From CAYVQE01 sp964633205 (lineage in GTDB: Bacteria; Myxococcota; B64-G9): a DNA stretch of 5,949 nt. The stretch lies in contig CAZWFN010000246.1 of the NCBI GenBank assembly GCA_964633205.1, positions 1-5,949 of the forward strand, in the 5' to 3' direction. Shown here piece after piece: positions 1-5,949 of this stretch. A program made the position numbers and the translations under genes. Position 1 is the first letter of the stretch; the number at the start of each line of letters is the position of its first letter. Under the pieces are notes generated by a model, which worked only from the letters and a program-made list of their open reading frames with translations, ran no database searches and had not been told where the DNA came from.

Positions 1-24
1 CTCTTGGCACGACAGCTAGACGTA

Positions 25-45
25 GCGCTGATTTGCTGACAGCGC
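25..45. repeat. Small perfect inverted repeat in the leader region
   Basis: GCGCTG at 25-30 is matched by its exact reverse complement CAGCGC at 40-45, around a 9-nt loop (31-39). There is no T-run after it, so it is not a canonical intrinsic terminator. It could be an operator half-site pair, the end of an upstream transcript or a leader hairpin, but a 6-bp stem in GC-rich DNA may also occur by chance. No function is assigned. Confidence 0.35.
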
Positions 46-149
46 GGATGCCTCCACCGCCGCGCCCCTCTGGACGTGGAAAACGCCTTGTGATACGGGG
101 TTTCTTTTGAGGCCTCGATTACCAGTCGCACGCTGGCCAGTCTTCGAGC

Positions 150-155
150 GGAGGG
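150..155 (+). promoter_or_regulatory. Ribosome binding site (Shine-Dalgarno GGAGGG)
   Basis: GGAGGG lies 7 nt upstream of the ATG at 163, which is near-ideal spacing and complementarity to the 16S rRNA 3' end. It decides the start: between the in-frame stop at 91-93 and this ATG there is no ATG, GTG or TTG codon in frame. Confidence 0.9.
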
Positions 156-162
156 TTTCTCG

Positions 163-843
163 ATGGGCACCGACGAGCAGAACCCGCAAGCCCCGGACGA
201 GCAGGACGCCTTGGATCCGGATCAGCAGGCCGACGCCGCGGCCGCCACGCCGCCCCAGCCGGAAGGTGCCGAAGCGGCGCAGCCGCCCCCGCCGGCCCAG
301 CCGGATGCGGGCGGCTGGCCGGACGCCACCGACCCGGGCGCCGCGGCGGCCGCCCAGCCGGACGAAGCGGCCGGCGAGCTGCCCCCGGCGCAACCGGCAC
401 CGGCGGCACCGGAGCTGGCGACCCAGCCGGTCGCGCCCGATGCCGACGCGGCCGTGGCCAGCGCGACCCAGCAGCCGACCCCGGACAGCGCGCCGCCGAC
501 CGGCGAACCGGAACAAGAGCCGGCCGACGCGGCCGCCCAAGCGCCGCCGGCCGACGCCGCGGACCAGCCGCCGGCGGACGCGGCCCAGCCGCCAGCCGCC
601 GCCGCGGACCAACCGCCGGCCGACGCCGCGGACCAACCGCTGGCCGACGCAGCCGCCCAACCGCCGCCGGCCGACGCGGTCGACGAGGTGGAGGTCGACA
701 TCGATGCGCCGGAGGAGCCGGCCGGCCAGCCGCGGCCCCCGGTGACCCTGGCCCCGGACGCGGCCGGGGCCGATCAGCCGCTGCCGGTGGCCGGTGGGCC
801 GGGCTCGCAGCCGGCGCCCTTCGATCCGCGCCAGGCCCCGACC
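163..843 (+). other. Region encoding acidic, Pro/Ala-rich disordered N-terminal tail (residues 1-227)
   Basis: The encoded segment is almost entirely Ala, Pro, Asp, Glu, Gln, Gly and Thr. Residues 1-190 contain no Lys, Arg or His (first Arg is R191), and the first Lys in the whole protein is K262. An acidic cluster of alternating Asp/Glu and hydrophobic residues lies around residues 173-183, just before the first Arg. This composition predicts an intrinsically disordered, strongly negatively charged tail. Nothing resembles a Sec or Tat signal peptide, because there is no positive n-region and no hydrophobic core. Possible roles, all inferred, are a solubility or spacer tail, or electrostatic contact with basic partners or with the protein's own solenoid. 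Confidence 0.85.
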
Positions 844-3800
844 TGGCAGGCCCTGCTGGCCGAGTATGACCGCGAGCTGGCCGCCATCGGCGAGGTGCCG
901 GCGGCGGCCGCGCTGCACTACGAGTCGGGCCGCATCTGGGAAGAGAAGCTGGCCCAGCCACGCAACGCCTGGCAGTCGTACAACCGGGCCTTCCAGCTGG
1001 CCCCGCAGCTATTGCCCAATATCCGGTCCGCCCGCCGGCTGGCCTCCCAGGTGGGCAACTGGAACGTCTCGGTCCAGATCATCGACTCCGAGCTCCAAGC
1101 CTGCACCGACAAGCGGCTCGAGGCCCACCTGCTGCACTCCAAGGGTCTGATCCTCGAGGAGAAGCTGGGCAAGCTCGACGAGGCCCGAGCCGCCTACGAG
1201 GCCGCCCGGGCGGCCGAGCCGGACAACCTCGAGGTGCTGCGCCAGCTCGAGCGGCTGGCCATCACCACCGGCGACTGGCAGGCGGTGCTGCAGATCCGCG
1301 ACGAGCTGCTGGCCCGGCTCGACGATCCGGGCGCGATCATCCAGCTGCTGCTGGCCTCGGCCCACCTGCAGCAGGTGGTGTTCAACGACGACAAGCAGGC
1401 CGAGCGCTACTACGAGCAGGTGCTCGAACGCGATCCGGACAACCGCATCGCGCTGCGGTCCATGCGCCAGGTCTTCGCCGACAGCCGCCGCTGGGAGAAG
1501 CTGCTCGGCACCTTGTTCAAGGAAGCCGAGCTGACCGCCGAGCCGGCCGAGGCCACCAACCTCTACTACCAGGCGGCCCGCATCTACCGCGAGCAGCTCG
1601 GCGACGAGGACAACGCCCTGGCCGCGCTCGAGCGGGCCTTGGGCCTCAGCCCCGAGGACCACATGATCCTCGGCGAGATGGCCCAGCTCTACGAAAACCT
1701 GATGCGCTGGCAGGAGCTGGTCGAGATCTACGAGCGCCAGGTGCGGGTGATCTCCGACCAGCAAGAGCTGGTCTCGCTGTACTTCAAGCTGGGCAGCATC
1801 TGGGAAGAGAAGCTGTTCAACGAGGACCGGGCCATCCCCTGCTACCGGCGGGTGGTCGAGCTGAACCCCAACTACATGCCGGCGCTGCAGGCGCTGGGCA
1901 AGCTGTTCTACCGCAAGGGCCAATGGGACGAGCTGGTGCAGATGTACGAGGTGGAGATCCGCGAGACGCAGGACCTCAAGCAGCGCTCCATCAAGACCTA
2001 CAAGCTGGCCGAGATCCTGGAGGAGCGGCTGAGCCGCGACGAGGAGGCCATCCAGAAGTACGAGCAGTGCCTGGAGCACAGCCCGGGCTACCTGCCGGCG
2101 CTCAAGGCCCTGGGCCGGCTCTACGGCAAGTACAACCGCTGGGAATCGCTGATCCAGATGTACGAAAACGAGCTGGAGGTCACCCGCGACCGCGACCAGT
2201 GCGTGTTCCTGCTGGACAAGATCGTGGCCATCTACGAGGAGAAGCTCAACAACGTGGACAAGGCCATCGCCACCGCCCAGCGCATCCTGGAGCTATCGCC
2301 CAACTACCTGCCGGCCATCCGCACCCTGGGCAAGCTCTATGTCCGGGCCGACCACTGGGAGGAGATGATCCGCATCAACGAGCTCGAGTCGCAGCTGATC
2401 AACGACCAGAAGCAGGTCATCTCGCTGCTGCACCGCAACGGCGAGATCCTGGAGGAGAAGCTCAACGACAAGGACAAGGCGATCGAGACCTACAAGGAGG
2501 TGCTGACCCTGTCGCCGGCCTACCTGCCGGCGCTGCAGAGCCTGGGCCGGCTCTACTTCATCAAGGGCATGTGGGACGACCTGATCGCCATGTACCGCCA
2601 GGAGATCGAGGTCACCCAGAACGCCGCGCAGCACATCACCCTGCTGTACAAGATCGGTGAGCTATACGAGGAGAAGCTGGTCCAGGAAGATCGAGCCATC
2701 GCCGCCTACCGCGAGGTGCTCGAGATCCAGCCGGGCAACTTCCCGGCCATGAAGGCGCTGATCCGAATCTTCGGCAACAAGCGCGATTGGGAGAACTTGC
2801 TCGAGATCTTGGAGCAGGAGGCGGCCGCGCTCGACGATCCCAACCAGAAGGCCATCAGCCTGTTCCGGGTGGCCGAGATCTGGGAGGTCCAGCTGCGGCG
2901 GCCGGACAAGGCCATCGAGACGCTGCAGCGCATCCTGCAGCTGTCGGCCGACCACAAGCCGACCATCCAGGCGCTGATCCGGCTCTACACCCAGAGCCAG
3001 AGCTGGAGCGAGCTGCTGGCCATCCACGAGCGCGAGCTGCAGCAGACCCGGAACGAGGAGCGCCAGATCCAGATCCTGTTCCGCATCGCCGAGATCCAGG
3101 CCTCCAAGGTCAACGACCTGATGCGGGCCGCCGAGACCTTCGAGCGGGTGCTGGCCCTGCGACCGGATCACATGCCCGCGCTCGAGGCCTTGGAGCGGAT
3201 CTACCTGGCACAACGCAACCACCCCGCCCTGGTGCGGGTCTACGAGGCGCTGGCCGCCCGGACGCGGTCGCCGAAGCTGCAGATTTCGCTGCAGAGCCAG
3301 CTGGCCGATCTGAAGGAGAACCGCCTGCAGCCGCCGCAGAACGCGGCCGAGCACTACCTCAAGATCCTGGAGCAGGACCCCGAGCACCCCGAGGCGGCCC
3401 GGGCGCTCGACATCCTGTACCACAAGTACGGCACCTGGCACGGCCTGCGCATGCTCTACGAACGCGAGCTCGGCCGCGTCGACACCGAGCAGGAAGCGCT
3501 CGATCTGTGCATGCGCATCGCCGACCTGGCCGAGAACCGGCTGCAGCAGCCCGAGGTGGCCATCCATTACTACCAGGAGGTGCTGCGCCTCGATCCGGAC
3601 TACCTGCCGGCCATCAAGGCGCTCAAGCGCATCCACCAGGCCCGCGACGATGCCGAGGCCATGATCCGGCTGCTGGACCGCGAGGGCCAGGTGACCCGCG
3701 ATCCGGCCCAGGCCATCGGCACCTTGCTGCAAGCCGGCGATCTGTACCGCCAGCGCTTCAACGAGCCGCGGCGCGCCATCGAGTGCTACTTCAAGGTGCT

Positions 3801-5787
3801 GGAGCGCGACCCCAAAGAGGTCCAGGCCTTCGGCCACCTCGAGCAGCTGCTGCAGCAACAGCAGGATTGGGAGCGATTGAGCGTGCTCTACCGCAACCGG
3901 ATCGCGGTGACCGAAGACACCCGCCCGCTGTCCGAGCTGCACCTGAAGCTCGGCGATCTGCTCGCCCAGCACCTGCAGCGCTCCGAGGCCGCGGCCGAGA
4001 GCTACCGGGCGGTGCTGGGCATCAACCCCTCCCATCTGCAGGCGTTGGCGGCGTTGGCCGCCATCACCTACCAGGCCGAGGACTGGGACGAGACGCTGCA
4101 GCTGTCCAAGCGCATCATCGAGCTGGCCAACGAGCCCGGGCTGCTGGCCGACGCCCACCGGCGCCTGGGCATCGTCTACCAGGAGAAGCAGCCCGATCTG
4201 GATCGGGCCGTCGAGCATTTGAGCAAGGTGGCCGACATCCGGCCGGCCGACGTGGATGCCCTGGGGCGGCTCAAGATGATCTACTCGGCCCGCCAGCAGT
4301 GGGACGCGGCCATCGGGGTGCTCGATCGGCTGGCCGAGGCCGACGCCGAGCACCGCACCGAGCATCGCATGGAGCAGGCCCGCATGCTCGAGACCGGGTT
4401 GAACGATCCGGACCGGGCGGTCGAGGCCTATCGGGCGGTGCTCGAGCAAGAGCCGGACAACACGGCCATCATCGAGAAGCTGGGCGAGCTCTACGAACGG
4501 CTCGAGCGCTGGTCCGAGCTGGTCGAGTCCTACCACGCTTTCATCGGCCTGCTGCCCGCCGACCGCCAGGCCGAGGCCATCCCGCTGCACATGAAGGTCG
4601 GCCGGCTCTACGACGAGAAGCTTGACAACACCGACAAGGCCATCATCGAGTACAAGCGGGTGATCGAGATCGAGCCCAACAACCGGGCGGCCCACGAGGC
4701 GCTGGCCGGGCTCTACGGCCGCACCGGGCTCTACTACGCCAACGCCATCGACGAGCACCGCCGCCTGCTCGAGCTGGATCCGTTCCGGCTCGACTCCTAC
4801 CACGAGCTGCGGCGCATCTTCGAGGAGCAGCGCGCCTTCGACAAGGTGTTCTGCGTCTGCTCGGTGCTGCACTATCTGCGGGCCGCCGATCAGAACGAGG
4901 AGTTCTTCTACGGTGAGAATGCCAGCAAGGCGCCGGAGAAGTCGACCGAGCGGCTGTCGGCCGACGAGGTGGAACGCTTGCTGGTGCACCCGGCCGAGCG
5001 GGGCATCGTGCGCGACATCCTCAGCATCATCGGCGCCCACCTGACCAAGCTCTACCCGGCCGACCTCAGCCGCCACGGTGTGGGCAAGGGGGATCGGGCG
5101 CGGCCCGATGATCCGCTGCGCTCGCTCAGCGACGGCATGGTCGCCAACCTGGGCGAGCTGGAGTACGAGATCTACCGCTCCACCCAGCCGACCCACCTGG
5201 TGGCGATCGAGAACACCGCGCCGCCGGCGCTGGTGGTCGGCGAGGGACTGGTCAAACGCACCCAGGTCAAGGAGCAGCGCTTCGCCCTGGGCCGGGCGCT
5301 CAAGCGCATCCTGGACGGCAGCCACCTGGCCGTCCAGATCGGCGCCGACGAGCTGGCCCGGCTGATCGCCGCCGCGGTGGCGCCGCTGCACCCCAACGCG
5401 CCGGTGGCCACCTTTCCGTCCGAGATGGCGCCCGACCTGCCCAAGCGGCTGCAGAAGGCACTGCCCCGCCGCCAGCGCAAGGCGCTCGAGGAGCTGCTCA
5501 AGCAGCGGGCCCCGGATCTGGCCCGGGTGCCGGACTACGCCGCCTACCTGCGCGGCGTCGAGCACTCGGCCAACCGGGCCGGGCTGGCGTTGAGCAACGA
5601 CCTGGCCAACGCCATCATGCACCTGAGCCGCGAGATTCCGGAGCTGGAGAGCAAGCGCTTCAACTCGACCGAGGAGATCGCCGGGGCCCTGGCGCGCCAG
5701 CCCAGCCTGTGCGAGCTGCTGCGCTTCGCGGTCAGCGAGGAGTACTTCATCCTGCGCGGCCGGCTCAAGCTGAGCATCGCCGACTGA
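163..5787 (+). CDS. Giant tetratricopeptide-repeat (TPR) protein with acidic disordered N-terminus and C-terminal M48-like pseudo-peptidase domain
   Basis: This gene encodes 1,874 residues and ends at TGA 5785-5787. The ATG at 163 is the first usable start after an in-frame stop at 91-93, and it has a GGAGGG Shine-Dalgarno 7 nt upstream. Three parts are visible: a Pro/Ala/Asp/Gln-rich acidic tail (residues 1-227), a helical solenoid of 18 two-TPR modules of 72 residues (about 228-1573), and a C-terminal domain (about 1599-1874). The repeats carry TPR hallmarks, including small residues at helix packing positions, the recurring motifs EEKL, DKAI and YLPAL, and a Trp near module position 51. 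TPR solenoids bind proteins or peptides, so a scaffold or adaptor role is inferred; partners and pathway are unknown. No signal peptide, transmembrane segment, frameshift or internal stop is seen, and a cytoplasmic location is likely. It appears monocistronic within the window, though neighbours beyond the edges are invisible. The coding call and TPR family are firm; the biological role is not known. Confidence 0.96.
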   Translation: MGTDEQNPQAPDEQDALDPDQQADAAAATPPQPEGAEAAQPPPPAQPDAGGWPDATDPGAAAAAQPDEAAGELPPAQPAPAAPELATQPVAPDADAAVASATQQPTPDSAPPTGEPEQEPADAAAQAPPADAADQPPADAAQPPAAAADQPPADAADQPLADAAAQPPPADAVDEVEVDIDAPEEPAGQPRPPVTLAPDAAGADQPLPVAGGPGSQPAPFDPRQAPTWQALLAEYDRELAAIGEVPAAAALHYESGRIWEEKLAQPRNAWQSYNRAFQLAPQLLPNIRSARRLASQVGNWNVSVQIIDSELQACTDKRLEAHLLHSKGLILEEKLGKLDEARAAYEAARAAEPDNLEVLRQLERLAITTGDWQAVLQIRDELLARLDDPGAIIQLLLASAHLQQVVFNDDKQAERYYEQVLERDPDNRIALRSMRQVFADSRRWEKLLGTLFKEAELTAEPAEATNLYYQAARIYREQLGDEDNALAALERALGLSPEDHMILGEMAQLYENLMRWQELVEIYERQVRVISDQQELVSLYFKLGSIWEEKLFNEDRAIPCYRRVVELNPNYMPALQALGKLFYRKGQWDELVQMYEVEIRETQDLKQRSIKTYKLAEILEERLSRDEEAIQKYEQCLEHSPGYLPALKALGRLYGKYNRWESLIQMYENELEVTRDRDQCVFLLDKIVAIYEEKLNNVDKAIATAQRILELSPNYLPAIRTLGKLYVRADHWEEMIRINELESQLINDQKQVISLLHRNGEILEEKLNDKDKAIETYKEVLTLSPAYLPALQSLGRLYFIKGMWDDLIAMYRQEIEVTQNAAQHITLLYKIGELYEEKLVQEDRAIAAYREVLEIQPGNFPAMKALIRIFGNKRDWENLLEILEQEAAALDDPNQKAISLFRVAEIWEVQLRRPDKAIETLQRILQLSADHKPTIQALIRLYTQSQSWSELLAIHERELQQTRNEERQIQILFRIAEIQASKVNDLMRAAETFERVLALRPDHMPALEALERIYLAQRNHPALVRVYEALAARTRSPKLQISLQSQLADLKENRLQPPQNAAEHYLKILEQDPEHPEAARALDILYHKYGTWHGLRMLYERELGRVDTEQEALDLCMRIADLAENRLQQPEVAIHYYQEVLRLDPDYLPAIKALKRIHQARDDAEAMIRLLDREGQVTRDPAQAIGTLLQAGDLYRQRFNEPRRAIECYFKVLERDPKEVQAFGHLEQLLQQQQDWERLSVLYRNRIAVTEDTRPLSELHLKLGDLLAQHLQRSEAAAESYRAVLGINPSHLQALAALAAITYQAEDWDETLQLSKRIIELANEPGLLADAHRRLGIVYQEKQPDLDRAVEHLSKVADIRPADVDALGRLKMIYSARQQWDAAIGVLDRLAEADAEHRTEHRMEQARMLETGLNDPDRAVEAYRAVLEQEPDNTAIIEKLGELYERLERWSELVESYHAFIGLLPADRQAEAIPLHMKVGRLYDEKLDNTDKAIIEYKRVIEIEPNNRAAHEALAGLYGRTGLYYANAIDEHRRLLELDPFRLDSYHELRRIFEEQRAFDKVFCVCSVLHYLRAADQNEEFFYGENASKAPEKSTERLSADEVERLLVHPAERGIVRDILSIIGAHLTKLYPADLSRHGVGKGDRARPDDPLRSLSDGMVANLGELEYEIYRSTQPTHLVAIENTAPPALVVGEGLVKRTQVKEQRFALGRALKRILDGSHLAVQIGADELARLIAAAVAPLHPNAPVATFPSEMAPDLPKRLQKALPRRQRKALEELLKQRAPDLARVPDYAAYLRGVEHSANRAGLALSNDLANAIMHLSREIPELESKRFNSTEEIAGALARQPSLCELLRFAVSEEYFILRGRLKLSIAD
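544..681 (+). repeat. Imperfect tandem duplication with 69-nt offset inside the N-terminal low-complexity region
   Basis: A 23-bp sequence is identical at 544-566 and 613-635, an offset of 69 nt or exactly 23 codons, so the reading frame is kept. Its first 14 bases recur at 664-677. The encoded motif is PPADAADQP with degenerate copies (PPADAAQPP, PLADAAAQP). This fits slippage or unequal recombination expanding a disordered linker in frame. Confidence 0.75.
844..4881 (+). repeat. TPR solenoid: leading half-repeat plus 18 phase-locked 72-residue (216-nt) two-TPR modules
   Basis: The array starts with a half-module at W228. Full units follow from A250 (unit 0, nt 910) to P1474 (unit 17, nt 4582), a distance of exactly 17 x 72 residues. 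The consensus in one module is roughly: L-L-x-K-I-G-E-I-Y-E-E-K-L, then D-K-A-I-x-x-Y-x-x-V-L-E-L-x-P, then Y-L-P-A-L-x-A-L-G-R-L-Y, then W-x-x-L-I-x-M-Y-E. Each module is one TPR of about 38 residues and one of about 34. The module Trp is present at 228, 300, 372, 444, 516, 588, 660, 732, 804, 876, 948, 1092, 1236, 1308, 1380 and 1450. It is replaced by His at 1020 and Ala at 1164, and is absent in unit 17. Units 4-8 are closest to consensus. After unit 17 the register breaks into one last canonical-looking TPR (about 1526-1573) that contains a C-V-C pair at 1564-1566 and leads into the C-terminal domain. Confidence 0.93.
4957..5784 (+). other. Region encoding C-terminal globular domain, probable degenerate M48-type metallopeptidase fold (residues about 1599-1874)
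   Basis: The domain follows a charged linker (about 1574-1598). Residues 1687-1720 follow the layout of M48 peptidases before and across the zinc helix: a small-residue strand (PALVVGEGL, 1688-1696), a short charged turn, then a helix FALGRALKRILDG (1707-1719). In active enzymes this helix holds HExxH. Here the aligned positions are R1711, A1712 and R1715, so both zinc histidines and the catalytic glutamate are missing. Downstream, E1800-H-S-A-N-R-A-G-L matches the position and style of the M48 ExxAD third-ligand motif. A catalytically dead peptidase fold reused for binding or structure is inferred. Similar C-terminal domains occur, from memory, in large TPR proteins of myxobacteria. The alternative is an unrelated lineage-specific helical domain. 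Confidence 0.5.
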
Positions 5788-5898
5788 GCCGCAGCCTGAA
5801 GGGTGCCGACGGACGGGATGCGTCGCTCCTTCCGTAGAGAGGGGACGGCAACTGCCCGAATGGCGCATACCTTTCGCAATATGACATTCGAGCCGTAG

Positions 5899-5919
5899 GG
5901 GCGGGGTTCATCCCCGCCC
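5899..5919. repeat. Perfect GC-rich hairpin in the 3' intergenic region
   Basis: GGGCGGGG (5899-5906) and CCCCGCCC (5912-5919) form an 8-bp perfect stem around a TTCAT loop, 112 nt after the stop codon. No T-run follows on the + strand, so it is not a textbook intrinsic terminator, although such a stable stem could pause polymerase or protect a 3' end. Its sequence style resembles short palindromic intergenic repeats found scattered in several high-GC bacterial genomes. Confidence 0.7.
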
Positions 5920-5949
5920 GTAGTCGCCCAGGGCCGACCGGGCGGGGAT
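5910..5949. repeat. Inverted repeat running into the window end; probable partial REP/BIME-like pair
   Basis: ATCCCCGCCCG at 5910-5920 has its exact reverse complement at 5939-5949, the last 11 bases of the window. Within the 18-nt spacer, GTCG (5923-5926) pairs with CGAC (5935-5938), extending the stem inward past a TA bulge. The right copy starts as the mirror image of the hairpin at 5899-5919, so a second inverted unit is expected beyond the edge. This is the arrangement of paired palindromic units in REP/BIME elements or small palindromic miniature elements. The element is truncated here, so its class cannot be settled. Confidence 0.55.

Noticed and set aside
6..20. TGGCAC followed by CTAGA, resembling a sigma-54 promoter -24 element
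   Set aside because: The -12 element should contain an invariant GC (TTGCA/T-like), but the matching position reads CTAG, so the site is incomplete.
36..64. CTGACA as a sigma-70 -35 box
   Set aside because: Five of six bases match, but no AT-rich -10 box lies 16-18 nt downstream; the DNA there is CG-rich.
109..116. 8-bp palindrome GAGGCCTC in the leader
   Set aside because: It is short and expected by chance in GC-rich DNA, and no second copy in the leader suggests an operator.
16..961. Overlapping open frames on both strands over the Pro/Ala-rich region, rich in Arg, Gly or Pro
   Set aside because: Stop codons are rare in such GC-rich DNA. The products are Arg/Pro- or Gly/Arg-rich low complexity, and only the + frame from 163 has a Shine-Dalgarno and continues into a recognisable domain.
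1009..2079. Minus-strand open frame of 356 codons
   Set aside because: It has the same shadow composition (Leu, Gln, Val, His, Asp), produced by reverse-complementing CTG/GAG/CAG-rich TPR codons.
2787..4625. Open frame of 612 codons on the + strand in another frame
   Set aside because: It is an out-of-frame reading of the TPR repeats with Arg/Ala/Gly/Pro-rich nonsense composition and no independent evidence.
163..5787. CRISPR-like or tandem DNA repeat array as an explanation of the 216-bp periodicity
   Set aside because: The period corresponds to 72 codons of a diverging protein repeat in one continuous reading frame, with similarity mainly at the protein level.
5809..5835. Possible hairpin ACGGA...TCCGT after the stop codon
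   Set aside because: It has only 5 bp of stem around a 17-nt loop and no T-tract, so it is not a credible terminator.
2662..5868. Very long open frame on the minus strand (over 1,000 codons) opposite the TPR gene
   Set aside because: It is a mirror of the high-GC codon usage and periodic repeats of the real gene. It starts in the intergenic region with no convincing ribosome binding site, its translation is Leu/Gln/Val/Gly-rich without domain sense, and the + frame carries clear TPR periodicity.
5860..5898. Tiny reading frame starting at ATG 5860 (12 codons)
   Set aside because: It is too short, the purine-rich stretch is too far upstream for a good ribosome site, and it runs into the palindromic repeat.

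Overview
The window is high-GC bacterial DNA dominated by one very large gene. A single open reading frame at 163-5787 on the + strand encodes a 1,874-residue tetratricopeptide-repeat (TPR) protein. The short flanks, 162 bases on each side, hold no gene that I can support. The strong GC bias at third codon positions, the very large soluble TPR protein and the Pro/Ala/Asp-rich N-terminal tail suggest a deltaproteobacterial-type lineage such as Myxococcota or a relative. This is inference from style and memory of such proteins, because no phylogenetic marker is present.

Layout. Bases 1-162 are a leader with a small perfect hairpin (25-45) and a strong Shine-Dalgarno sequence (150-155) placed 7 nt before the ATG; no convincing promoter was found. 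Bases 163-843 encode an acidic, low-complexity tail (residues 1-227) with no Lys, Arg or His in its first 190 residues, and it contains a small tandem duplication. Bases 844-4881 encode a long alpha-helical solenoid. It is a leading half-repeat followed by 18 units of a two-TPR module of 72 residues (216 nt). The register is kept almost perfectly: unit 17 starts exactly 17 x 72 residues after unit 0. Bases 4957-5784 encode a C-terminal globular domain. Its pattern resembles an M48-type zinc metallopeptidase whose HExxH zinc motif has been replaced (R1711, A1712, R1715) while the downstream E-x-x-A-N/D-R-A-G motif remains (E1800), so I read it tentatively as a pseudo-peptidase.

Bases 5788-5949 are intergenic. 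They contain a perfect 8-bp GC-rich hairpin, and its right arm is repeated in inverted orientation at the very end of the window. This looks like the first half of a REP/BIME-like palindromic repeat pair cut by the window boundary.

The protein has no signal peptide and no membrane segment, so it is most likely a cytoplasmic scaffold or adaptor whose solenoid binds partner proteins. No neighbouring gene is visible to indicate the pathway, and I assign no gene symbol.
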